Shown here in pieces: positions 1 through 15,000 of a stretch of 64,000 nucleotides of DNA. Every line of letters begins with the position of its first letter. Positions within the stretch are counted from its first letter, which is position 1. Made by a program: the position numbers and the translations under genes. Under the pieces are notes generated by a model. The model was not told where the DNA came from, did no database searches, and worked only from the letters and a program-made list of their open reading frames with translations. Origin of the DNA: Tubulanus polymorphus (Eukaryota; Nemertea; Palaeonemertea; Tubulaniformes; Tubulanidae); the NCBI RefSeq assembly GCF_964204645.1, contig NC_134026.1:27050650-27114649 (forward strand). The letters are read 5' to 3'.

Positions 1-3000
1 CTGTTACTATCTACTGAGGTCATATATATAGCAGACGTTGTTGATAGAATGTCAGTGACGTTTGCATCAGTCCATGAAATTTTGAGTAGAATTTCTTGAA
101 TGTGAAATAAATCTAGCTGCACTGATACCATCGAATGACAAAGTACAGTTGTAATGCCCGTTGTAATGCCTTTTCGAGATGCAGCAATGACACTACAAGT
201 GTCATCCACACAGCAAGCGGGTAACACCCCAAATCTCAGCTGGGAAAAACAACAAGTCTTCACTGCACCCTACAGACTGAAGAAAACCACGATAGTGTTA
301 TATCATGACCAAGATGAAGAAATAGACGGATCTTTGTCAATACTCAAGGCTCAACAAATATATCTTTAATAACTAATTCCATGAATTCCGGCTACTGGAA
401 TTTATATCACAGCGTGCGGGCTGGTAATACACAATTTCAAATATTATTACAAATCATAATCATACAAACTAGATGCTTCTTTCCTACCCCCCAGGCACCA
501 ACGATGATACCTCATTTCACCTATGTAAATAGCATTATGTTTATGAAATAAATTAAACATTCGTTTAAATGATTTTTGAGCACCTCGACTAGTTCTTCAC
601 CACCTGGAATAGCTATCATAAATGACTGCAGTCTGGACCCTTTTGTTAGGATAAGATGAAACCAAAACAACAAATTAACTTCTTTAAAATCATAAACCTT
701 CAATTATAGGCCTGAAAACCTTCGTTCGGAGGCCCATTTAAGAAATGAACCAACGCGCATACACGTTCAAAAAGAAAAACAATCTCGAGATGAACTAAGT
801 TCAGTGCAATTCGGGCAATGATATAAAAAAAAGGCGATTGAAAGGATGGAAAAGATTATTATGACTGGCAATTTAAGTCAGTTTTAACATACAGTGGCCA
901 AGTTTCGTTATATGGATGACTGATCAAGACATCCACAGTATGTTTTAAGTTGCGTTGCACGGATTAAGGTTCTACACTAATATTTTCCGGCTCTGTGTGG
1001 GGTTTTGAGTCAGGTATAACTAGAATCATGTCACGGTAGGTGTTACCACACCTTGGCTGTCACTCAACCCAACATGCGTTATATTCCCCCAAACTTGAAA
1101 ATAAGAAGCATATCTTTCAGATTTAAGCACAACGCAGCAGGAATATATAAATGTCGACAATTTTTACATATAATGAGTTGAATTCTGTCAGATTATTAGG
1201 ATTGCTTGAATGTTGAATATAAGTAAATTCAGGCTAGTTCGCGATGGTGTTTAACAAACGATCAATAAAAAAAGTTATCGACCTTTTAGTTAAAGATTGT
1301 ATTTCGTCAGTTGATAAACTGGAACTAGGGAAACCGGGATCTCTCTGGGAATCTCTGACCTCATGATGACCATGAACTGAGAACAGATGGCTCCCCGCGC
1401 AGAGCATAAGAAAATTATGAGTGGAAGTTTCCTCGGGTTTTCTCAGTAGAATCCTCTGCACGCCGACTGTCTCCGGCAATTCTCAGTCTCCAAGGAATAA
1501 TCATAAATCGAGGAACATATACACTAAATAGGATCTGCTGGATTTCTGATCATTTTCACGTCGTCTTTGTTAACCATCAACTAGTCATGATGCCAGGATA
1601 TGGCGTGTAATTATAGCTATTGTGATTCCTCCAGGATCCATCATTATCAAGTCGACAATAGACATCTATTATAGGTGTAAACGATGGGGTGGAGCTATCT
1701 GTGTTGAAGTTTTCGAGAGCGGAATTTAACTTCATTTCGATACATAGAGCGCTCTAAACGCACAACACTAATTCACAAAAGAATAGTCAGGATTGGCAGA
1801 AACCCGACCCTTAACTAAACAGGGTACAGAGATTATATACACAGATATGAAGATGTAACTCTTAAATAGATCGTTTACTTAGCACCTTTGCCCACACAAA
1901 CCAAAGTAAGCAGAAATCGAAGCGAAATCTCTAACCACAATACGTTTAATCTTCAGGCAACAATGAAAAGTCCAAATAGAAACAGGAATATTAAACCGCT
2001 CGAACAATATTTGATTTAGATCTTGGGTAGAGAGTCTAGATAATTAAAAATTAGATAACGCTATCTCAATTAATGTCGACAAATTTGTACTGAAATAAAA
2101 CTGAAGAGTCATTCTACTAAAACAATCGTGGTAGCAGGACAGATAATCCGTAGATCAAATACTAGCTTCAGGCTTCACACACCGCAGTAAGTTCGGAAGA
2201 CGTGCTTTTTTATCACACAACCATATGTTCATCACAATGAGCCCAGTCGAACCGAATGCGCAAAAAATGTGGCACGTTCTATTCAAATATGATTCGCTGT
2301 GACAATGATTTAGCACAGTGACTGCTTGGATAGCCGTAAGCAGAAAACAGTCACAATTGTTATATCCGTGAAATTAATTCGCTCTCAATAAATCAGTGAC
2401 CAGTAAACGATAACATCCTCGGGGATGTGGACAGTTTTATTGAAAAACGGGTTCAAAATCATACTGTATGACTTCGAAATAGACAAACACAAATCTTTAA
2501 GAAAACTGTGAAGAATTGTTGAAGATATTTGTAAATAAAATTCATACTAACGCGCGCTGATTATGACTTATATTTACAAATGACTCGACATCAAATATCA
2601 TGATGTCGAGTCTATGATCTATTTAGATAATCTATCCTCATGCAATGATCCTGATTTGACGCAGATTTATAAACCGAATACGTTAAAACCGATTAAACAC
2701 TTACCGAATATTCTAACGTTGATGATAAAAAATGCGGAGAAAATTCCAATAATTCCCAATAAGTAGATCATGTGAACATAAAGGAGACTGATGCGGAGAA
2801 AATACGTTAATCCGAGTGATCTACTCCTGTCAACCTCTCTCTCACCTACACTATTCTAACTCTTACTCCATACAAAAGGGCTGGCATGTGCCTAAATTCT
2901 CAACGTTGTATTAGTGAACGAACTGATCAATGCATTTGCAGTTTCTTTCGAAAACCTAATTCACTATTCGAACGGTCTATTGTCATTTGAGACCAATTAG

Positions 3001-6000
3001 GAAGCTTCAGAGTGCACAATGCAGATGACGACACGGTGTACCACCTTCATAGAAACATGACGAATCCATCACATCATCATCACAAATGGATTAGTTACAA
3101 TCTATATTATGAATTTAACGCGATGAAAATGTAGCATTTATGTGTCAAAAATGATATACAGGCCTGTAGCGTGAGAAATAAGTGGGCGGGTTCGTTTTTA
3201 GTTTGGCCGGAACTGAACAGGGGTCTGTAGCCCTTTCCAAAGAAAATCTTGAAAATATGATGCTCAGATGCTCGTGCGATTATGCCCAGTGAGCAATTTC
3301 TGTAGATATGACGAAGGTCTAAGCAAATTAACAAATTTGATGTAAATGAATTATGTTGTAATAGTTGTAACGTTTCTACTTAATATTTCCTTTTAGATTA
3401 AAGAAGAGCAGAACGAAATTCCACAGGAGGATGCCAAGCCTGATATGGTTTTCTTCATTCAGACAGAGAGTTCAATCAGTTCAATCTCGACACATTCTAT
3501 TTGTTTTTGAGAGTTAATAATATAATTGCTAGATTTTGATGGTAAGTTTGAAAACACCCACATATATTATATAATTGGCAGTTTTGACACAATTGTAGAG
3601 TAGACACAATGTATTAGTAGGGGAGCATTAAATTACAAACGCCATCGAAATCATTATAATTTCAGCCATAATATAATCTAAATAATCCTGTGAATCTAAG
3701 GAAGTGTCCAGACCACGGTGACTTATCAAACATGTGCGCTGATGGAATGGTTTATTGTCACAGCCGTTGGTGCAGTTTGAACCGAGACAATCAGGGTATA
3801 TGCCAGTCCGATATAATAATGGAGCGTGCATCGTCCTTCATTTTTTTCCATCCTTCATTGATGAAGGTATATACTCGGGCTTTGTCTCAGTGCAACCTGC
3901 GTCTAGGGTGCAGGCGCATCATTATGAATCATAATAGAGAAAAAAGATCAACAACAATACAATATGATTTGACAGACATTCATGTCAGTATATCGATTAG
4001 TAACAGGGCTAACTGTGAGTGAACGTGTGACTAAGTTCTACGCGGCAGGTAGAACTGATGATTAAAATAGCACATGATTGGTACAAATACGCGAAAAATA
4101 TCGATGTCACTGGGTTCAATAAGTCATGCCCGTGAAAACTGGGCATTTGAACTTAAAAAATGTATCCAACTGGTTAACATAAACTAAAGATATTACTGAA
4201 AGCATCGACGTGAAACCGCTTTCTGAAAGTCACAAAGTTTTCAGCAACATTCAATATACTTTTCCCCCCATTTATTTCATTATAAGGGCATGTTGACTCG
4301 GTATATCTAGCGTCTTTCAGAGTGGTAGATTTCACGTGAACAAAGACCTTTTTTCTGTTAGTAATCGAAAGAAAGAATTGTAAATTGATACATACCTATT
4401 CAGCAAAAACCCAACCATTCAGAAAGGCAAATATGAAAAGAAAAAAACAAGAAAATATTGGTTAAATAGTGAATGAAGGATCATATTCAATTGTCGATTT
4501 GGCACACCTGTTTCTGGAAACAATGAGCAGAGTGCAAATAATTCGCATAAAAAAAATGTAAGATGAGTTATCGAGTGAAGTTGATAAATAAAGACTGGTG
4601 AGTTGGGAATGTTAAGATATACGGACACCTGCGCAGAAAACAACAGATTATAAATGAAGAACCACTAGAGGTATCATCTTTTTGACACCAGCGTTTTCCC
4701 TCCAAGCCCTTTTTAATTAGAATCAGAAAATGTATGTGTTCCTTATTATCCATGTATGCTGCTTATACTTTAAAAATAAATCTTTAAAAAAAACTAGCCG
4801 TCAGTTACTGGTAACTTCAGTTATGAGTTTGATAGTGTATCTTGCTATGAACAGCCACCAGATGAACAATAGAGACTAATAAATGATTCCAGTTGAAGTT
4901 TGAATGATCATGGTTAATGAGCTTATGATTATATTTCTGTGATGTGATTACTGTGTAATGATTTGGCTTCAGATCAGCAGACGTGATGCTTCAAACCCGC
5001 ATGATCGCAGTCTCCATCTCCGATCAAATCCTGTTTACAGTCAAGTACCTGAGACAATGTAGCGCTTTGACGGGTTATACAAAAGCAAGCTATTTCGAGT
5101 TGCTCTTGATAAATTAGTTTTAGACCGTTAAGACACTGCTGTCGCTTAGATTTACTGATGTCGCTAAAAAGGCTTCCGTCAAAATTTGAAGAAAATGTCA
5201 TTTTGGCCCAAATTATTTCCTTTGTACGGCAGAAATTTGAATTTTCTTAAATGAATTTTGAATTTAGATAAAATTCAATTGAATGTCGCGATATCTTTTT
5301 AAGATTTGAAGGGCTTCTAATTGAATTCAAGCCGGTGTAATGTTCTACAAAATCCAAATCGCTTTCACTATTCTAGAAGATGATCAAACATACAACAACT
5401 AAATACAACACAAAAATCCAGCATCGGCGATGAGCAGCACTTTCAGTAGAGAAAAATCAAATCATTCCGTGAAATAAAAGTCGAGGGTCTAAATCATGTA
5501 AGAGATTACATGATGCAGATTCGCTATAGATTACAGCAGTTTCTGGTGGGATTACGATTCAGTTTGCAATCAACTCCACCGATCGAAATTGCTCCATTTA
5601 TGAACCAATCAAGAAATAACGCAGAAAAATGGCCTGTGAGTGAGCATTAAATCAAATCAATGTCTTCATACATATCATCGATCAAATATTCAAAGCATGT
5701 TTCAGTTGTTTTTTGACCCTTGTGCTGCGATTTCATTGAAGCTGTGAACACTAATGGTTAATAAATCAACCAAACATACAATTCATCTTAGTTTTGTATT
5801 GATAAATTTTGTAAAAAAAAAAAAACTTTCAAATTTCTCTTACAGATAATCACTACTAAACAGTAGCAATGAATGAATGGATTTCAGATAGCGGAATATG
5901 TATGACATAAGACAAGAGTAATCCTCGATTGAAGTAGAATGATGAGCCTATTGAGACATGTCGGATGATGATGTTGTCAGTAAACCAAGATTCATAATTC

Positions 6001-9000
6001 CATCATATTCAATGGAAACAGTGCGATAATCGCACACATCCTAACAACTATTTCAAACGGACTTCTGACGGCGACAGGAGTATTCGTCATTGCTAAACCT
6101 TTCATCTGATCGACAAATCCACGGAGGGTTTGTTTTAACATCAACCAACCTGACCGGCCTCTCCTCTGTAAGCAATCTACAGGGGGATAGTATTAATTAG
6201 GTGTACTACAACATCGCAATACGACACAAAAACGATACCTAGTTGATTCAAGAAAAAGAGTTATAAGAAAAGCATTGGCGATACTCGACTGGTGATTAGA
6301 GGATGAATATTGGATCACCTTTATAGCAATTTGATTTACTAACAATATTAATTCCATTACCATCAAATCCAGCGTAAACTAGTTATCAAGTTTGTAGGGC
6401 TATTGAAGGGATTATTAAGTGGTAGCTGTTGGCACTGCGGGCTATTCTGATTTGGACCAGTCATATTGCGTCTCAAAGGATAAGCAGTTTTAGCGGTTTA
6501 TTAAAACCTGAGCTGTGATCAGTATTTCTCCATAGAAGCCTCCTCATTTTACAGCCATGAAATACTTTCACTGTGCAAAAAAATACTTTGTTGCTGACTC
6601 GATATTCTTTCCCGCCATGTCTTCAATAGCATCTCAATGAACCTCGGAGACCCACCTTTTGAATTATTACCTGAAGCAAAAAACAGCCAATGATTCATAA
6701 TGGCTTCATAGAAAACTCATATTCTCAAGATGATCAGTCCTTTGAAGATGAAAATCAACATAGCAGTTTGATATGGACTTCCTGCTACCTGCAGCATAGA
6801 GACATGACTCAGCAGCAGGTTGGCCTCACTATCCTTCACATTATTTACACCCCTCATTCGTTTCCTCGTTTATCGAATTTTCTTATCGATGTCTTTTATC
6901 GTAAAAGTCAATTCAATTTTCAGATAGTCAGTTAGGATTCATTCAGACACTGTGTAAAGATTGATAATTGATCCAGGGTTGAGGATGCAACAACTAGAAG
7001 ATTTATTAAGTCAGAATTTCGAAACTATTTTGATGACGTCTGCCCGTTTCAATCAAAATCATTCAGTCTACAACACATATTCCATGTTGCATCCAAGTAA
7101 TGTGTGGTGATTCTAAAGTCATAGACTTTGTAGGACAAAAAGTTTGACAAGCCTCAGGGCTATATGTAATCACTAGAGATGCCAGTCTTTCAATGAAATT
7201 CATTATAATTTGAACCATAAGGTCTCAGATTGCAGGCATTGTAAATCATCATCATTCTCATCATTCTAGCTTCCACTCAAATGTGTGATGTCATCAAAAC
7301 AATAGGTCACTTTATGCAAGACACTACCATGGCATTTATAAGTGCCTTTCATTTGGAAGTTAAACCGACAAGAAAGCTCCCTCTGACTGAATACCAAATC
7401 CATTTTAAGTATTTGCCTGGATTATTTAATGACCATTTACCACAAGCACCTTCACCTGCCATCTCTGGTACTTCTTGAGACATGCTAGATGATGTACTTC
7501 AGTTTCCAATATGTGAGATATTGACACATGTACAATGTAACATATGTGACATATTGAAATATATTCGAAATCCGAATTGTTTGATGATTTCAATCCTGCA
7601 AGCAATTACTATCATCGCGAAATCCACTCAATCGGTGTAATATATTCCCTAGCGTAATATCAGTTCACCTGACTTATATCGAAATCAAGGTAAATGTTAT
7701 CATATTTGCTCTGTCTCAGGAGTAGTGATTTCCAGGTAGCAGCAATTCGTTTTCCGGGTCCGCATAAAACAAGCATCGAAGAAGCATTTAATTGAGGGAT
7801 GACGAGCGATGGTTTGTAGTTTAATTAGCAATCTCAGTAAAATGACAACGTGGAAGAAGCAAATGAGACTAATTCCTCTATTCAGTCGATTCAAATAGTG
7901 CAGTTCATTATTTGTGAAGAAGTCGTTGATAGAATTTAAGATTGTGATATCGAACCTTGAACATTAATAAAAGCACCATATACTGCATACGTACATAGAT
8001 CGGATAGCTTCAATATCTGATGTCAGCGGTAGATAATCAGCTGTGAGAGGCTTAACCATCAAACCATCAGGGTCAGTTTCACTTGTCACAGACAATACCG
8101 TCACAACCTACTGGATGACAGTCTCATTCCGTAATTCAATTTAGAGTAACTAGGGCACAAACTTTAGCAGCTGAAGGCATCCCGTTGCATAACTTAATAA
8201 TCTAATATTGTGTCTGATGATCAAAACAGAGATTCCCCAAGGATCTTGTAATTAGGCAACCATGCTTAATTGTTGTACCTAACCCTGTATAACCCAGTGT
8301 AATTAAATAACGATAGATTAATATAACGTACTGAGGAATAGCAAAGAGCACAGTTTTATATCTCATCCAAATATACACACTCCAATCTAAACGATAGAAA
8401 TTAATATTTAATCAAGAATATTTGAGGTCACGATTTTTCTTTCCGAAATGTTAAAAATTGAAGAAAACAGTGACGTACTCGATAAAGCGAAGTGAGTTTA
8501 ATGGAGATTTATGTCTCATTTCACAGACTGAAAATGATTAAATTTTAACTAGGCAGTCTTCATTCCATCAGTTCGCAGAATATTTGCCTTTGAGGTAACA
8601 ATGAAACAGTGATATGACTGGAATTCGTGTTTATTGGGAGTTTTCTTTTTAATTTTAAAGCGCGTCTCTTATAACCGCCGGAAGTTATATTCCATATTCA
8701 CACAGCTCAAAGTTCTTGTAATCATGAGTACTGTTACGCTGATGATGAAAACCTGGTTAGCTCATAATAGTTATACATGAATATTTGTATGGGTAACCTG
8801 TTATAATCAATCATCTATTATCTCACCTGGCTAAAGTTTACTAATTAACAACTCTCTTGGCTATCACCGTGAACTTTTCACTTCAATTTACCTAAGGCCT
8901 GATGATTGTCGAGCAAGAACTGGTATAGTTCAATAAAAACTGATTTCTGAAGTTGGACATTAACTTTATTACTTTCACAAGTGAATAAGAAATAGCGAAA

Positions 9001-12000
9001 CATTTTTCTGGTTTGAAAGTTTTACGTTAAAATAAGAGGGACGTGGAGACTTTCACATGAATTATGGATTTACACGAGAAGTTATGACCTCAAATAGATT
9101 TTCAAAGTAATTGAATTTTCACACCAATTGAAGATACTGCTGTGCGCATTGACGAAGCCACAATAACTAAGTAAGCTCGGTATTATAAACTGTCATACTT
9201 CGACACGAATATTATCCTAACAGAACACCGTCCTTACAAACAGGTCTTTATTCCAGAAATAAATTGTTATCTTCGGCCATTGAGGCAGAATAATAACGTA
9301 TAATTTCCTACGATCACCCGTCAATTCAACAGGAATTAAAGACTGACACTTCAGAAAGTTGGCGTAGCTTAACAGTGAATCTTGTTCTGACTAGGAACTA
9401 ACTAACGCAATCAGCGGGATTCACTTCAAGCGCTTTGAACAGCAACCTGCGTTATATTTTATGCTTTTAGTCCCCCTTCAGGTGTACAGGTGCTACCCAC
9501 AAAGTTTTGACCTTTTGCCGAGGCAACACTTGCAGAGCTTGCAGAGTATACCAGCGAAAAACACTCTTTCAAACTTGTAAAAAGACAGGTGGTTTGATGA
9601 ATGTAAAATTTCCATTAGTTACCATTAAACTCGAGAACCGAAGTTGCAAAACCTAGAAATACAATTTACCACAAAGCCCCATGAACCTAAAGAACACAAC
9701 ATAATATGATCCGACGGTTTTGAGCAACCTCTTGATGAACCAAGCGTCTTTCATGATAATCTATAAATTTGAGAAATCGTATAATGCGAATCTATAAGAT
9801 ATGAGCTTCCTATATCCACCCATAAAGCAACCATAATACACATTTGTACATCACATAAGACACAATATAAATGGGGAATTTATATCATGTAACTGACATC
9901 CAAATAATTACCGGCTAGGTTGCACTTCATTATAGATTTCATCTTCTCTTGTAACCCAGTCACCCGGGAAGCAATTATCTAGGAATTGACTTCTGTATAT
10001 CTGTTATCTCAGTCCGTGTAAAAATAAGCAAATTTAGTTATGAAACAAAAATACAAGCTGAAAACCCTCGCCATGCAGAATTAACAATCTATAACTTGAT
10101 TAACAAGATATTCGCGCATCAACAGGTCTCTGAATTTCAGGCGTCTACGTTCTCATCTTTTGAGACTGGCATCGCGCTCAGAATCTGCAGTCAATGAATC
10201 AAACTATTCTTTACATAAGCATCTTACGGGACACAGATTCGAGGAATCAATGGTTACAAGATTAGTCAGCGCAGTAACTTAAAAAAACTACACATTTATG
10301 CTTGTTATACAGAACTAACAAACAGTAATTCTATGGTGTCGGATGAATGCGGAGCAATTACACCTTTTTTGTCGTGATTTCATTTATTTGGTTATTAACA
10401 TAAAACCAGATAGGGAACACGACCGAACAATCTACTCGCAATTATCAACTGATGAAACTACATTTTGGTCGGCTATCAGCGGTATATCAGTTGAAGACAA
10501 ATGGAAAGAAAACAACCGCCGCAGCGCTGTTGATTCCCAAAGATGACATTTCGACACATGCTAATACTCGGTGGACACTGATTGTAACGATATAAGCGCT
10601 ACAGTTACTAACACCAGTTGCTGATCACTTTCTGTGTCCAACATCGATATCCATCGATTTTTGTGGTTATTATGTACAGCCAATTTTCTTGCGTGCCATG
10701 TACAAAGACGGGACAAAAATCATTGAATTTATCAGAAAGAAAAGCAATTTAAAGTGTTCAGACTGAGAGAGCTCATGCAGCATAGATATGAGATGCTGAT
10801 GAGATGTATAGTTTAAAGGCAAGCGATGAAGCATAGACAGCTGCTGGTTTGATTGAGTTATGAGCTCAAACTGCAGCAGAAATAGATTAAAATCTATAAA
10901 GATTTAATTAATCTATATTGATTTTGATCATCAATGTTTTGACCTTCCAAAATTTTCATGCTGTCCTATAAAATCATTTGTTGGGGGAAAGTTTGGAATT
11001 ACAACATCAAAATGTCTGGAAGGTGTTTCCTGAGGTTTCACCAGACTGGGACCAAACTATCTTTTGGTCGGAAGCCGTAACATAAACAGTATTGGTTTGT
11101 GGGAATTATTTCACGGAAAACTGAACATCGAAACATATGCAGTAATTATCCTCTGGTTGTAGAGACATGTAACTGCATAGGTCTGCAAATTACAGCTACA
11201 GAGTAGTAGTGAGATCATTAGAGATGTTATGAGCGTCAAACACAAGAAAGTTTTTACATTCTGGTCATTCAACAACTGTTTAAAATGAGTCTCCGGCAAA
11301 ACAACAAAACCATTTTGCAATTTTTGTATTCCTTAATTTCCATATGCCCTCATTCTCTACGCTATTTTTTTCAAAACTGCATAATATCATATGGATGTAT
11401 GATCATTCGATAAGAATGCGGTCCATTGACCAACTAAATTTGGAAGTTGAATGCAGTTCATTAATACTTTCATATTCATTCATTTGTGAAATGCTAGCCA
11501 ACATACTTTTTCATGCTTCAGTTTTTCCTGATAAATAGCCCTGCCCTAGTTGGAATTATTTACCCCTTGCAAATTCTTTAAATTGGAAATGGACCTGATA
11601 AGAAACTCGTAGAATAATTTGTCAACTGATCATCAAGCCTAACATTGTAAGCACAAGAAAAACTTCCATGTGTGAGCCCACACCACAGCTATATATGAGC
11701 TGTTGAATAGCACAAGCCTTTTTATTCAAATTTTTTTAGTATCTGGTTGACTGGCAAATATAGTTTTTCCTAACATAGCATATCACAAAGGAAAAACACC
11801 ACATATTTTTTTAGTTCTTGACCGAAAACAATATTTTGTTTGCGAGCGACTTGTACAAATCACGCATTGCGTTTGTACATTGTGATTAATGAGACATCAT
11901 GCGCAAGTCCAGAGCTCCACACCTATTGGTTCTTTGTGAAGAAAAGAAGGACAAAAATTGATTTTATGGTAAATGGGTGACAATCGTCAAAATTTTTCAA

Positions 12001-15000
12001 GTATCATACGATTTCGCACCATTTCAGAATGTGATCCAGCACTTTGTCGAATACATTGTTCGAAATATGTTTTCATCTACGACTCTTCTGAATTAAAAGC
12101 AAGTCAAGTCAACTCCACTCAACAAAAGTCATCGGAAAACTGTAAATACAATTATTGATCAGAATACAAGTAACCGACATACAATGACAAATGAAAGTGG
12201 GTGCGTAGAGTGCGATTCTCTTAAACTTTACAATGACTCAACCGGTGAGCCATTTCCTACACATTATTACAGATTAAAATCCTACCACTAGGCTAATTAA
12301 CACTTCAAACCTTTATCTGAGTGAGAAAATTCATCATTTTACGAGAGGTTTACTGGATCCTACCAAATCAATATCACTGATAGTATTCATTGATGAGTGT
12401 TAAATTTTCAGATTTTATAATTGCATCGAACTGGTTTCAGAAATCAGGTCTTCCCGATATCTGTGGAGGTTTATTCAGTTATCAATTATTGTTTTTCGGA
12501 AAACAAAGAATAAGAATATCTTGCGCAGATCCAGAATGTCAATGTCTTGGCTGAAGCTATTAAGAAAAACATTGGTTCAGCTAATGAAAATGTTTTTAAT
12601 ATCAGTTTTTCACAATCATAACATTTTTTTGATATACACAACACCTCACAGTGGTAGTTCACCGGTAACGTCTATTTGAAATTAAAGACTCCATCTCCGC
12701 AATGATAAACACAGTACAGTAACCTTGTATAATTCTTTACACAGGAGTCTACATTGTCTACGATGATCGATGATCGATGGCTCAATATATGCACGTGATA
12801 TTTCTATCACACTTTCTAAAATGTCAGAAAATAAATGCTAAAGTATATCGCGGACCGGGGGAAATCAAATACTAGTAGCAACAATTATGATATGCACACG
12901 CGTGTATTTGGCTGCCAATGATAAGAGCGTTTGAGTTCCAGAAGGAATTTGAACATTGATGGACAAAATGACATTCAATTATGTCGTCCCGGTAAATGTC
13001 ATTGTAAAGCCAAATGAGCATCAATCGATAGAAAGGAGGCGAACAGACCTTCGAATGAGATAAACCTTAATGACAATACTGATCAGTTACGCACAGTAAT
13101 CAGTTGTCAATCATCAGTTAAAATTCTGTTTCATGCTTCATCGATGGATATTTCAATACTTGGACAGTAGTATTTCCCACCAGTTGATATCCCGGCAACA
13201 ATGCTCCCACATCGCGGTCTCTATCTCTATTCCATGCATGATTTAGGAACATTTCGATTTCAAGACACTATGGGATATTAATTAAACGCAGTCACTTCTG
13301 CCAATAATCCAATATGGGAATTTCAATGGTACATCAACGAGCTGCAGGCTGTTTAGTTTAGGAAATATTCATTTTTGATACATGATATCATCGATACAAC
13401 ATGGAAGACTCACATTGTGTTGACACAAAGCATCAGATCTCTTTGTCTTTAGATGTGTGTTAGAGATACATCAGTCAATATATTTTTCAGATCAGCTTTA
13501 ATGGTTATCTGACTATGGTTCATTCCAATGAAACTCGTTTCCTTAAGCCATTAACACCAAGAATTTAAAGGTTTTTCTTTCATAACGTGATTATGAGATT
13601 TTTTGCGATGACAGCTTCGCATTCATAAGGCTACTTAAACTGGAAACTTCAGAAACTGATTTTTCACCTACATATTTCCGGCTTGTTGTTGTTCTAGTTG
13701 ATGATGATGGCGCGGACTGAGTTTTTCACGTACAAAGTTTTTCCGCAAGTTCATTTCACTGTAGGGGACTGGAGAGGTATGGAGAGGGAAATGTTTCTAT
13801 CACGGGTTGACAGCTGCCAAAACTGGAGAACAATGAAACTGATCGTAGATTCCTGACATAGAGTACCCGGTATGGGGTTAATGTGGTCAGCAAAGGACAT
13901 CCGCAGAAAAAAAAAACAAAAAGCCGAATATCTGTCGAATAGTGTGAATTCCACATATATGTATTATTATGATTGTAGTGTGTTTTTACCCTTTGTCTGG
14001 AGAGATGCACTGACTGCACTTTATGTCAAAACTCTCAGTGACGACTGCGGATTTTTGGCCTCAGGGAAAATTAATCAGTGAATTATCAACAATAAGTAAT
14101 TTTACTTCAGGCTACGCTAAACATGGTTGGAACTATCTGTACGTTTTTAGAATAAGTATAATATTCTTCCATTAAAGATTTCATTCATATCTTAGCGTTG
14201 AAAATCTAGAAGCTTGTATAAGCTGATTACAATCTGCGTATTATCTTCGGCTAAAGTGTTAGTTAATTGCAGAACTGTAACTGTGAGTAGTGCATGTCAG
14301 TTAACAAGGATTGAAGAAGGTTGCCACCCAATCTGCCTCAAGTTTCATCAATGTTTCTAGATCAGTCTACAAATGCAGATAGGTGCACAACACCACGGTT
14401 TAAATGTTTAGAAGGCTCTATTTAAATGGAATATGAAATGGGAAATATACATAAGTTTAGAAGACAATCTATGAGTGAAAAAAAATCAGTAAATTTTACA
14501 ATGAAAACTCGGCAAAGTTTTCTAGTTAAGTTATACATAGATATACCGAATTAAGTCTGTAGATAGTATTTTATCTCATGCAATCGAATGACACAAGAGA
14601 ACTACAACTTGTATGTAGTATTTGAGAGAATAGTTTCTGTACATGTAACTATACTTCCCAGCATGCATCAAGAATCGTTTGAATGGCGACCATTGTTGCT
14701 TCTGTACTCGATAACACATGGAGCGACGCGTTCGTTCGATATATTCCTCGTACACAACAGACACGGTTAATAATGCCTGATCATTCAGAGAAGAGAAGAA
14801 AAACGCGCAATTCAATATTTCGAACTAAACTAGAAGGGCAGGTTGTATTCTATAAACTGATTATTCTTTTCAAAAAGCTAGGGTTATCCCATACCCTTGA
14901 ATGTAGGCAGACCTAATCAAACTTGCCAAAATAATTTCATCAAAAATTATATCATCTTTATATCATCATTATCATGCATATGCAATACTCAGTATCAATC

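Noticed and set aside
4974-5201. Minus frame with CKQDLIGDGDCD, reminiscent of LNR/Notch-type cysteine motifs
   Set aside because: Too short, only a few cysteines in the wrong spacing, and no linked exons.
7281-7478. 65-codon plus frame after an AG acceptor (VIKTIGHFMQ ... FHLEVKPTRK)
   Set aside because: It looks mildly protein-like, but no partner exon, domain or splice donor was found.
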